From: Bagarius yarrelli
Taxonomy: Eukaryota > Chordata > Actinopteri > Siluriformes > Sisoridae
Assembly (NCBI GenBank): GCA_005784505.1
Contig: VCAZ01000030.1
Span: 1,754,501 to 1,818,500 of the forward strand
Reading direction: 5' to 3'
Length of the DNA stretch: 64,000 nt
Part shown: positions 12,744 through 23,272 of the stretch, piece after piece
Numbering within the stretch: position 1 is the first letter of the stretch
Layout of the letters: each line of letters begins with the position of its first letter
Notes under the pieces: model-generated
What the model was told of the DNA's origin: nothing
Database searches by the model: none
What the model saw: only the letters and a program-made list of their open reading frames with translations
Position numbers and translations under genes: made by a program

Positions 12744-13205
12744 CTAGCCTGAATGATGGTATTCACTACTGCGGGTGATAGATCTCTTAGATCCTCCTGA
12801 TCCCGTCCAGAGACCACACATGGAGGTTCCAGAGATCGTGCCCACTCCCTGGAAGAGAAGGTCCCTCCTCAGAGGAATCGGCCAGGGAGGAGTCACTGCC
12901 AACAGGATCAGCTGGGAGAACCAGGTCTTGTTGGGCCAGTGAGGCGCCATGAGCAGTAGGTGCTCCTGGTCCTCCCTGACCTTGCACAGAACCTGTGCAA
13001 TGAGGCTCACTGGGGAAAAACCGTACTTGCGCCACTCTTTGGGCCAGCTGTGTGCCAGTGCCACAATTGGCAATGGGTCAATTCCGCCGAGGCGTATAGA
13101 TCCACCTGTGCCTGACCAAACCGATCCCAAATCAGCTGGACTGTCTGCAGGTGGAGCCTCCACTCGCCCCCGAGGGACCTCTGTCATGATATTATCAATT
13201 AACAA
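12744..13205 (-). pseudogene. DIRS RNase H-end remnant
   Basis: The minus-strand frame carries ALAHSWPKEWRKYGFSP, VSLIAQVLCKVRED and LLLMAPHWPNKTWF, followed by PPWPIPLRRDLL. This is the conserved stretch that follows the RNase H domain of DIRS polyproteins. The N-terminal half of the frame is shifted and does not show RNase H catalytic acids. The reverse transcriptase that should lie upstream (13206-13500) is replaced by unrelated AT-rich sequence. Confidence 0.7.
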
Positions 13206-13499
13206 AGCCAGGAAAGGCTACGCAGCAATTCTCTCCCTTTCAAGTTTTGAAAGTCTTTTTATACATTTTCCAAACCCCTCCTATAGCACTGTTTCAAACC
13301 CCCCCCTCAGACAGAGTGCTTTTCTATACATTCCACATGGTGCCACCACATGTGGTCTCTATTTGGGTGGCTTAACCTGACTAGTTTATGTTACCGTATA
13401 GTGGGTATTCTCTAGGGATCCTCTGGGCGGATGTCTGGCGAAATGAATCGCGAAGCCAAGCCGAATAGTCTTGAGGAGCCACTGGAAAGCTTTCAGATA

Positions 13500-14090
13500 C
13501 CTCACCAGCGGTTCTGCTGCAAAAACGCACTCAAAGTACCCTGGGTGGGATCGCTGTGGCTGACTGGGGGGAGGTGGTGGTGCAGTGGTCGGAGGTAGAC
13601 TGTGCTTCCAACTGCATAACCTCCCAAATGGAGGCCAGCAGCACCGCTGATGGATGTTTCAGCCAGTCTGGCTGTACTCCATACGTCAAGCGAGGCGAGC
13701 AGCTGGGCACCAGTGGTTGTATGATGAGCAGCGTACAGAGACCTTTCGCCAGAATCCAGTGTGGGACTGTCCCAGTGGAGAAGAAATTTGGCTGGCAAGC
13801 AATTAAGATGACATGGGCGCTCGACACAAGCCTCCTCCCAACCCCCAGGAGCAGCCAAAACCGGTCCGACACCTTCTCCTTGGGCCTCCCGTGTCAGGAG
13901 CGCTTTGAAGCCCTACATGCGTTCTTGGCGCTCTGTCGGCAGGCCGGTGTTGCCACCTTTCTGCGAGTAGCCGATAGTTCTGGCCTGGCTGAGGGGCCTG
14001 GCTGTGTCCTGGCCGCTGCAGCCTTCGCAGGGGGCTGTCTCTGGGAGGAAGCAGATAAGGCCTGCCGACTAGAGGAGGCAGCACTAGTGC
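13500..14090 (-). pseudogene. DIRS gag-like remnant
   Basis: Minus-strand frames contain an Arg/Pro-rich segment and then LPAKFLLHWDSPTLDSGERS, which resembles the gag-to-pol region of fish DIRS elements. At least two frames are needed. The open frame at 13556-14278 on the plus strand is an antisense shadow. Confidence 0.5.
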
Positions 14091-14520
14091 GCGCCCTCCG
14101 TCGAGGTAGGATGTGGCTTATCGCCTACGTCTGCTTCTTTACTGCAGAAAATTGCTGTGAAAACTCCTCCACTGTGTCCCCGAAGACACCAACTGGTGAA
14201 ATAGAGGGGCATCAAAAAAGTGAACTTTCTCTACCTCCCATATATCAGCCAGGTTTAGCCACAGGTGGCGTTCCTTGACCACCTACATGGCCATCGCCCT
14301 CCCCAAAGCCTGCACTGTGCCCTTTGTAGCCCAGAGGGCATAGTCGGACACTGAGTGCAGTTCCTTGCAGGAGCTCTGGGTTAGACCCCCAGTGTGCAGC
14401 TCTTTCAACGCCTGGGCCTAGTAAACCTGCAGGATGGCCAAGGCGTGTAGGGTGGACGCAGCCTGTCCAGCAGCAGCTGAGCGAAAACCGCCAGCCCAGC
14501 ATGCAATGTGCTGAAAGTTT

Positions 14521-15430
14521 AAAACAGGCCTAGCCAGGAATTAAATTCTTTGTGGTATAATTTCAGTTACAGTTAGTAAACCCTCTATAGCTAACTCTAG
14601 TTTGTCCAGTTTAGCAAGCTGCCATTTTTAAATAGATAAATACATACTTTAACTAACTAGCAAAAAACAATCACTCAGAAAGAAAATACCTGAGCCATCT
14701 TTTAAAACGACTTAATTGTCAAACTAAGTTATTTTGTGCATTTATGCTTAATATATACACTGCCTAGGGAAACATGAGACAAAATAAGGAGGACGAAACA
14801 TCATTTTCACACATAGATTGCATAGCTACTACAGGACCAAGACCATCACCCTAATGAGAATGCATAGGATGTGCTGAAAAAGATATTAAAAAAGCAAGAA
14901 ATTAATAAAACTATAGATAGAAATAAATCTTGTGATATAAGATATTGTATTATAATAAACAATGCCACTAGGTGAATGAACAAAAGGCGATCCAAATTAA
15001 AATTAGAGTGTGTTTCTTTTGGTAATACATTTACATTTACATTTACAGCATTTAGAAGACGCTCTTGTCCAGAGCGATGTACAAAAGTGCTTCGAGTCAC
15101 ATAATACAGTGTATGTAGGGTATAATCTGTATTATAGTGTATGTTTTCATTTCAAAATATTTGGGGTCTACCAGGGGTGGTTCTAGACTCTCTTTTTCTG
15201 TCTGTCATTTCTGCTTTTCTTAAAATCAAACTGTAAAAAAAAATTATTAAAAGTATAATTTTCACTTTTTGGGATAAAATTAGCTCAGATGTCAGTTAAA
15301 AAAGCTTTTTTTATGCTTTAAAAAGCATTTTCCCAGAAAACCTCTCTTGAAGATATATGGAAGGAAAGTGAAAAACTGAAGTGAAAACCAAGACCACCAG
15401 AATTTGTCTTTACAGAACTTATAAAAATCA
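14521..15430. other. Intergenic DNA with a SINE tail at 15027-15090
   Basis: Mostly AT-rich with no gene. At 15027-15090 the phrases acatttacatttacattta and gacgctcttgtccagagcga mark the tail of a tRNA-SINE/L2-type element in minus orientation, the same family as 34296-34477. Confidence 0.6.
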
Positions 15431-17355
15431 ATGGCATTTCGAATATCGCCAACACACCCATTGATACAGTGCATTATTGACAACAAACAAAAGGAATTGG
15501 AGAAGGATGTTACCAGAATCAATATCAATGAACTGTACTCATCAGAAATCTGGAAAGATAATGTTTCCCTTCTGACAGCAGCAGTTATATGTGGGAATAA
15601 AGACATCTGTAATTTTCTACTGAGAAAAAAAGCAGATCCCGACATACTATCCTCAAAAGGCTTTACAGCTCTGCACTACGCTGCAAATATACCAGGAGTT
15701 CCATTGCATATTGTCAAATTGATAGCTGCAAAAGCTAATCCAGATGGTCATCGACAGCAACGTTTTACACCGTCACAACTAGCAGCAAGTATGGACAGAC
15801 AGGATGTATTCGAAGCACTTATGGAATCTGGTGCAAACCCTGAAAAAAATTATGGGCTGAACCCAGATTTCGATCGAAAAGTGAAAAATCTTATTGATAA
15901 ATTACCAGCAAGGAATGAATCTCTACAAAAATGCAGAATGTTTTTCAGTTTTAGGGCTATGTCGTTCAAGAAAACTCAGCCAGAGGTTTTTAACTTGTGT
16001 AAGGAACATTTTTTTGAGGAACATCCTTTAACCTATCTGCTACTGTTTAAAGAATATTTTAATGTTTCAGGTGAACAGTATCAACAGAGTAGCATCAAGT
16101 GGTTAAAAGAGTCAAAGAAAACAGACATCTACATTGAGACGTTTATTAAACGATTCGAAAAAAAATTCCTAATAAACATAGGATACTGGCACTGGAAAGC
16201 TTACATCCTGTAATTTGCATGATCATAGAAATTTCCTGTCAAATACTGAATGCAATTGTAGCCATTTTGACCAAATGTTTAAAGCCATTAAGTACAGTGC
16301 AACTGCATGCTTTCAGTTACCTACTACTCAGTATTCTCTGTCTGACTATGGACAAGTTCTCAAAACAGAAATCTACTACTGATAGTCCTGACTCTGATGT
16401 GCTTAAAGAATTATGCAGTGCACTTGTGCCTTTTACAAATTCTTACTATCCAATTGACATCAGCATTTTCACTTACAGTTTATTTGCTGCTCTACATGAG
16501 TTTGTCCCAGAGCACATTAATTCATGTGGATTGACTTCAGTGCCTGAAAGGGTTTATTCTTGCTGTAGATACAAGAACAGATGAGGTGCTTAAAGAGAAC
16601 CTGAAAAAACTGGACAGAAATCTCAGATCACCCCAAAGCTTACAGACCGTAGACACATTGAGTCCTGCAGCAGACAACATACCATCAAAGAAAAAAAAGA
16701 AGAAAAAGAAGAAAAAGGCAATCACCAAAAACTTGAATAAAGACTGTGATACTGAAAAGAAAATAGTCGAGGAATCCGATGTCAATGTGCATTTATGTGC
16801 AGGTGATGCTGAGGATTTACCATTTACCATCCTAAAAAATTGGAATTTTAGCAGCAAACGTTGGAAGTCCAAACTAGAGAAACTTGCTAGCAAAAAAGCA
16901 AGTGAGGTTTATCGGCTGGGTAACCTTACAATTGGAAATAGCCCCGAATTTGAAATAGCTAAGGGCAGCGATGGAACTCGGGTTTTTCTTGGTCTGAGAG
17001 ATGATGGCACTGAGGTAGCTGAGCTGTCAAACGAATGTTCAAGACTGAATATCAAGAACTCAGAAATGAAAAGCATTTTTTAAGGCTTCCTGAACTTGAC
17101 AATCATTTTATCGTGCGCCATGTGGATTTTTGAGAGGATGTCAACTTTGGCTATCTTATTCAACATCATTTGCCAGATGACACTTTCCAGAAGTTACAGG
17201 TCCTGAAGAAACTTGTAAAAGCAAGACTAGCTGATTTCGGTATGAGTCGAAGACTGAAGTTAGGGGAGACGACTTGCCGCACTGCTCCTGGTGGAACAAA
17301 ATACTGGAAAGCCAGAGAAACTCTTGAAGAAGACAGAAATAGCGGCTATAAAAGG

Positions 17356-17456
17356 ATTTTATATTTGATACCTTCATATTATCTAGCTTTCAATCTGTTT
17401 ATAAAAGGTGTCACTTTTTTAACTACAGTGTTTACTATAACTGACGTAGCAACTTG
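17356..17456 (+). repeat. Dispersed repeat interrupting the kinase domain
   Basis: Right after the codons for NSGYK the kinase reading is lost and the DNA becomes similar to 9910-10010, sharing agctttcaatct and tttactataact at matching spacing. It appears to have inserted into the pseudogene. No terminal repeats are seen; the element class is unknown. Confidence 0.5.
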
Positions 17457-18917
17457 ACACACTGGAGGCAGAGGAAGAATTAAAGTGCACTTCTATTTAA
17501 AATAAAGGTGGCGGCAGTATTAAAAAAGGATGAAGTGCTCACCCTAGTGGTGGCAGTGAGGGGTGTGCACAGGCTAAAGCAGGTGCAACAGGGCTTCTTA
17601 TCGCCCAATATTTAGTCTCTTTAACCTTCTCTGTCAGTAAAAAGAGTTATGTGACACTGCTTGGTTGGTAGGCTTTTTGGCACTAGCTGGCCACTTTGCC
17701 CTGCTGCAATGAACTTATCAGTGATCCTAAAGCAGAGGTTTCCAAAAGTTTTAAAATGGGGTTAGATTCAAATTTGTGGACACACCTTCTCGTTTATCAA
17801 TGCATATATATTTTATTGTGTAAAAATAGTGATTATAAATAAATGCACAAAACTGCTTATAACAAAACATCTGTAATTTGGCCTATATTTCATTGCTCTT
17901 TTACATTACATTCAATATGCCTGGATGACATGTCTTCATTAAAAATCGAGCTACCAAAATGTATCCCTGCCCTGCCTGTCAGGTTATCTTAAAGGAAGGA
18001 AACATATTTTTTAAGATAAGATGTACCTTTATTTTTCCCACTTTGGGAAAATTTCTTAATGCTTTCGCATTCTCTTACAAATATAGTCGAGTAGTTTCGT
18101 CATTTGTCATCTTTGGTCATCAGGGAGCCACTATCAATATGATATTAAAATCGTGTTTAAATGTGCACTCCACACTTGGTCTCAGACATACATAAGAATC
18201 CGTTTTTAGGATGGATTTTTTGCCAAGAGAGGTTGGCTAACCTCGAAGATAACTAGGTTGTCTCAGCCCAGGAAAGTTTTCAGAACAGTGCCGACGACTC
18301 GTAATGCTGGCTTACAGTCTTTAAATGTATTATATACTTTAATAAAATTGTTTATGTTTTTGACATGTTATTAGATAAATATTGATTCTGAACTGCTCCA
18401 GATGATGTATGTGGTGCAATTGCGGTTGTAGTGTAGCGGTTTGGAGTTTTCTTAACGGGGTTTCTTGCTTTATTAAAAATGTTTTTTATCCTTAATAAGC
18501 AAAATGTTGTGTTATAATGCGTTTTTGTATAGTATCGATGGCTATAATTGTACAATATTCTACATTAAAAGTAATTTTTATTCTGGCTACAGTTAGTGTT
18601 TCTACAGTTAATCCTAATGCTTGGTGGGCTACATATAATACATTTCAATAGACAATAATGTCATGTTGACATGATCCTCTCATGTGGCATCAAGACAACC
18701 TTAAATGGTATTAATACAACCTTTAATGGTGGAGATTTCACAAAATTAATGCTGATGTGTGTACAAAAAAAATACGAAAAGATTAAAAAACTTGACCGAC
18801 AGTGTACAGTTTTTTATTTGCAATTTAAAAAAAATAAAATAAAAAAATTTGGTGGTGCATTGCATTTCACAGTATCATCTTTTTTATTTATCGTTTAAGT
18901 ATTATTATACTTTTTTC
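17457..18917. other. Interior of the pseudogene without recognisable exons
   Basis: The expected kinase C-lobe should lie between DFG and the KEN exons, but no frame here reads as one. The sequence is AT-rich and looks like intron or inserted DNA. Confidence 0.5.
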
Positions 18918-19565
18918 AGTAAAGTGGAGTACTTAAAAAGGCTGGGAAATCAACCGAAAATAGCAAACTATAGCAACGCTGACCCAGACCTCCTTTCCAA
19001 ATTAGAGGATATTACAGCTGGGAAAAGCTTCTCCGACTGGAAAACAAAAGTAAGTCCAATCAAATTTTACTCTGTATTACTAACTTATATTTCTCAGCTA
19101 TATTTACAGTAGACAATACTGATGTGTTAAAAAATGTTTTTGTTATGAAATTTACATAGAAATATGCATTACTGTTTTTGTGCAAAGAGTTTGTGCCCAA
19201 TAAGTGTATATAATCTGCGAAAGCCTGCATTTGTGGTTGCACCATGGCTTGTTGTTTCTCCACAGTTGCCTACTGAGCTTGTGGCAAAATTGGATGGTAG
19301 GAAAAAGGCGTATCCAGAAAATACACTTGGCTTACTGCGCTTCATAAGAAATCTGCCCGGCATTAGTAAATGTTGTAGAAAATTACTTTACTGAAATGAT
19401 ATTTTTAGTTTGTACTGTGTCACAGATGACTGATTTTGTTCTGTCTTAATAGCCCTAAAGATGCCAAGGAGTTGAAGTTGTTGACGATATTCCCTCAAAT
19501 TTGCCAAACAGAAAGGATTGAATATAAATATGGAATTTCTGCAGGGAACCACTTTTTAAATACAC

Positions 19566-21204
19566 ATTCATGTCTCCACTTTTGAAATGAGTGTCTTTTT
19601 CAAAGACATTGAATATCAGTACATGTACGTTTATGTATTCTGTGGTTTCTTACGTATCTTTAATTTAGTGGCTTTATACTATAACTTTAATAGCTTTTGC
19701 TCTTGCAAGCAAAAACGAAATAATTTTGGCTTAGCGTAGAATATATTAAACACAACATAAATGCCAGCTTCCTTACTTTAACTACAAAATCTATCAGTGA
19801 ATAAATATTGAAAGGGCCAAGTGAGCATTTAATATAAACGTGAGCCCAGCTTAGGTTACCAAATCAAAGAAGGCTACACGTACATGAATTACACATTCAT
19901 ACATATAAGTGTAATTAAATCAAGATACAATGCAATAATAAAAAAAAATAGTTCACAATAATGTAATAAAATACAAATATAGGGGGTTGGAGCTAAGTTT
20001 ATATTTGTTACATTTGGTATGCAGTGTACCAATTTCAACCCCCAACCACCAGAGGGCGCCTTCACCGGAATACTAGTGCCACTACTGTAAATATTTAATG
20101 GCTATGTTCAATAAAGACACAAGGAAATAAAACTGTGTTGCAAACCTAAGCAAACTGTCCAAAGTTTTTCCTTAAATAAGTATTAGATCACATTTTATGG
20201 TAAATTACTGCAGAAAACCTGTTTATTCCAAGTGATTTATTTCCTTTTTTTTTTAACCATGTATACATTTTGATGTCATGTCCTGATGATCACAATTATC
20301 ATGCAGGTCTTTGTTTTAAGTGCATGAAGTTTATATTGGATTTAATGTGAATCTGATCAATAAAACTAATTAACGAGCCGAATTGAAGAGACCTAATTGC
20401 TGAAAATGTTTTCCTATTTACAAAATTGGCCTAATGCTCAACTAGGGTTGGTGACACTGCAAGGTGTGTGCTTGTGCATTATCTTTTACATAAGATCATA
20501 ATAACAATAAATACATTAAATATATCCCTGCACTGCAATAACCATCCTGCATGTCAGATTGTATGATGTCTACTGTTTCAACATCAACAACTGCCTGCAG
20601 AAATGTTAAAAAGAAGAAACATACAGTTTGCGGTGAGTAAGCGTGTAAATTAAGTGTATCAGATTTTAGATGCAAGTTAGATCAGATGAGCCTAAACTAT
20701 ACATCTGCAAAAATGTAATATATTTTGTACAGATAGTAATTTGTAATATTTAAGAGATCTGTCCATAGAAATTTTTGTTTCTTTTCAAAGAATTCTCCAA
20801 ATGATGAAACCATTACATTACAAACACTAACGAGTTAAAGAGTTTAGACATGTCTCTGGCTAGGAAACGTTCACAGTTTAATTGTATGATCTTTTTTTGT
20901 GAGCATAGAGACAGAGCGGTTATTTTGGAAGGTATGGTGATTTTATTTTTTTAATTTTTTGAAGATATGCTTTGGGGCAATCTGCCTTCGGGGCAATTTG
21001 CCAATTTGCCATCTCAGAGAGAGACGAAATTGGGCAGAGTGATTGGGTGCCGGCACCTAAACCCACAAAATTATTTAAGTGATCCGTTAACGTAACTATC
21101 AGTTGATTTTAAACTATTGATTTTAACATATGGTTAAATACCATTTGTTAACAGAGGCCCTATCTTGTTGGTGTTTCACTAATAAGTAAGTATTTATTTA
21201 CAAA
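19566..21204. other. Intergenic DNA with a CTCF-like site
   Basis: AT-rich with no exon. Features noted are the CTCF consensus at 20046-20059 and a possible poly(A) signal near 20108. The rest is unassigned. Confidence 0.5.
20046..20059 (+). promoter_or_regulatory. CTCF consensus site
   Basis: CCACCAGAGGGCGC fits all 14 positions of the vertebrate CTCF core CCASYAGRKGGCRS. It lies between the pseudogene and the ccdc149 promoter. CTCF marks loop anchors and insulators; binding here is untested, and such cores can also be carried by transposons. Confidence 0.5.
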
Positions 21205-21470
21205 TACTAGGAGAAGGCCCGGGTTCGATTCCTTTCTGTGTGGAGTTTGCATGTTCTCCTTGCATAGAGCTTGTGTGGGTTTACTCCGGGTACTCTGGGT
21301 TTCCTCTCTAACATGTATGTAAGGTTAATTGGTGCCCATAACAGTGACCTCTTGGTGTACCTCTTTTGCCTTTCGCCCTTTCAGAGGCGGCTGGGATAGA
21401 CTGTAGCAGATCCCAGTGACCCCGAATTAGGGAATAAGCAGGTATAGAAGATGAATGAATAAATGTAAAA
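21205..21470 (+). repeat. Dispersed teleost repeat copy
   Basis: Same family as 4996-5275: cccgggttcgattcc, gtggagtttgcatgttctcc, and the ending gaataagcaggtatagaaga. Truncated at its 5' end, so the A-box-like part is gone. Confidence 0.8.
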
Positions 21471-22499
21471 CATTATATGTCATGTATTAGCATAGTATTA
21501 CTAAATTTACTTCTTAATTTACTATTTGTCTAACTTGGGGGTTGACGGACATCGACATGAATAATTAAATGAATTAGTCTTCATTTGATCCTTTTAATGA
21601 TAGCAGTCAGTAAAATAACTGTGAACTGTACCTTGTCCAATTGAGTGTCCTTACCCGAGTGTGCATGTGTGGCCGGAGGGGTGCACCGTGCAGGAAGCAG
21701 AGGAGAATAGTAGGGTTTCTTTTTTTGCGCAATTTCTCTGCACCTCTCATATATTTCTTCTTCATCTCTCTCTAAATATTTTGACGGGAACGCACTGACG
21801 CTGACCACTGACACCCAGAGCCTTAAGTGGAGGTTGTTTAAAGCTGTGATTCTGTCAGCCCAATGCCAATTAAGAAAAGAACCAATGGACTGCTGATTAA
21901 ATGCCTCATGGGTCCATCTGTCTGGAAGAATATCCTAAACTGACTTTTTAACAAATACATCACACCGCCACAAAGAACTTAGCGCCATCTATTAATCTAT
22001 GATCAGAAAAAACAGTATGGGATGTTTGGGCTCAAAAAGTATGTCAGCCCAGTGGGAAAATTGCCCTGTCTGTTAGATGCCCCTGGTACATGGTCTGAAA
22101 GATTCAATGGTGTCAGTGATACTTTAGACAGATTATTTCTATTTTTTATTTTTATTATGTTTCTTGAATTACAGGTTTATAAATCTAATTCCACATTGTG
22201 TTGGTTCTGTGAAAAAATTAAAAATTGAAAATTTTAATAAAATAATTTTCAATTGAAAAAAATAAAATATAAAAAATTAATCTTGCTATGATTTTCTTTT
22301 TACATATGCTAATCATTGATGCAGCTCCTCAATGCTATGCTGCACTAAATCTAACACTAACCTGAACCTCAATAACCATCAACTAAATATCTATTACATT
22401 ATATTATATTATATTTATATATTTTGTTTTATGACTTAAAAAATACTAGTCAAGATACTTTCGACTTGACTTTTTTTTGAAGATTTGTTAAAAACGTAA
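21471..22499. other. Intergenic DNA upstream of ccdc149
   Basis: No exon is recognised. The open frames at 21581-21814 (-) and 22022-22228 (+) have no domain or coding bias that I can support. Confidence 0.5.
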
Positions 22500-22753
22500 T
22501 ATCACCCCACGCCCACTGAAAGGAGCAGGAATTCCCATCCGTACTTCAGATGCAGCTTGGAGTCGAATCCTATCACGTGACATATCCCAGCAATATTATT
22601 GGTGGTTGATCGTTACAGTCGGTAAATAGCGGATAGAGGGCGGAACTTCCCCTAAAATATAGCGTAAAGGTGGATTTTCGGTGCAGTTCCATGATGCTGG
22701 TTAGCAAATCAAATGAAAGATGCGTTAATCAAGTGTCGGTAAACGCTGCCACC
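22500..22753 (+). promoter_or_regulatory. ccdc149: Probable ccdc149 promoter and 5' UTR
   Basis: More GC-rich than the flanking DNA. It contains ccacgcccac, an ATTGG (inverted CCAAT) near 22600 and agggcggaac near 22636, consistent with a TATA-less promoter. The transcription start is not determined. Confidence 0.4.
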
Positions 22754-23188
22754 ATGAACTCTCCTAGAAGAAATGAAAATGACTGGCAGGGATTAGTGAG
22801 CGAGGTGAGTGTTTAAAATCGGTCCGAGCGCAGTGCAGGCTGCTGGTGGAACACGCAACATATGGAACCGGATGCGCAGAACAAACAGCTGTTTAATGCG
22901 CAAACTTTTCTTATAGGTTACTTAATTGATATCCGGTCTAATACCTAGTCAAGATTTAATAGTGAACTACAGGTATATTTCTGAAATTTGGCAAACACCC
23001 TTATCCATAGTGACTGACATTTATTTTATTTTTTTTTATCCAACTGAGCAGTTAAGGGTTAAGGGCCTTTCTCAGGGGCCCAGCAGCTTCAATAATTCAG
23101 CAGGCCAACATCTTAATCATCATACAGTTAGATTTAACAGGGAGGTTAAGTGTAGGTGTGTGTATTAACTGTGTTTACACTATATATT

Positions 23189-23272
<84 letters not shown>

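Larger units (their letters stand above)
11040..14520 (-). mobile_element. Broken DIRS-type (tyrosine recombinase) retrotransposon
   Basis: GC-richer than its surroundings. On the minus strand it contains, in order, a gag-like segment (about 14090-13500), the end of an RNase H region (13205-12744) and a tyrosine recombinase (about 12600-12172). These are fragments of the kind found in fish DIRS elements. The reverse transcriptase is essentially missing. The plus-strand end at 11040-11410 looks like a terminal repeat: it has paired ttccct/agggaa blocks, a repeated cgagtgacaac/tgagtgacgacactag motif and a TATA-like tataaata near 11210. A separate repeat (11455-12077) sits between this terminal repeat and the recombinase end. 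Several frames are needed to read each domain, so the copy is dead. Boundaries are approximate. Confidence 0.75.
15431..19565 (+). pseudogene. Decayed ankyrin/kinase/KEN nuclease gene, RNase L/IRE1-like
   Basis: RNase L and IRE1 carry a kinase-like domain followed by a KEN endoribonuclease that cuts RNA in antiviral or stress responses. Here 15431-16213 encodes ankyrin repeats (GFTALHYAANIPGVPLHIVK, then FTPSQLAA). A lysine run follows at about 16689. The kinase N-lobe is near 16950-17030 (AKGSDGTRVFLGLRDDGTEV), DFG is at 17233-17241, and GTKYWKARETLEE comes after it. KEN exons are 18920-19049 (EYLKRLGNQPKIANYSNADP), 19266 to about 19357 (ENTLGLLRFIRNL) and about 19451-19560 (KDAKELKLLTIFPQIC). 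Lesions: a frame change near 16160-16213, another near 16553, one right after EVA that removes the VAIK lysine context, an in-frame TGA at 17131, and loss of the HRD catalytic loop (DFG follows the alpha-E region directly). The last KEN junction is out of frame. The intron 19050-19265 has good splice sites, so the copy did not arise by retroposition of spliced mRNA. I judge it dead; which fish family member it derives from is unknown. Confidence 0.8.

Noticed and set aside
13556..14278. 240-codon plus-strand open frame
   Set aside because: It lies antisense to the gag-like part of the DIRS-type element and has no domain of its own.
16537..16893. Minus-strand open frame with a phenylalanine run
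   Set aside because: Antisense shadow of the lysine run in the pseudogene.
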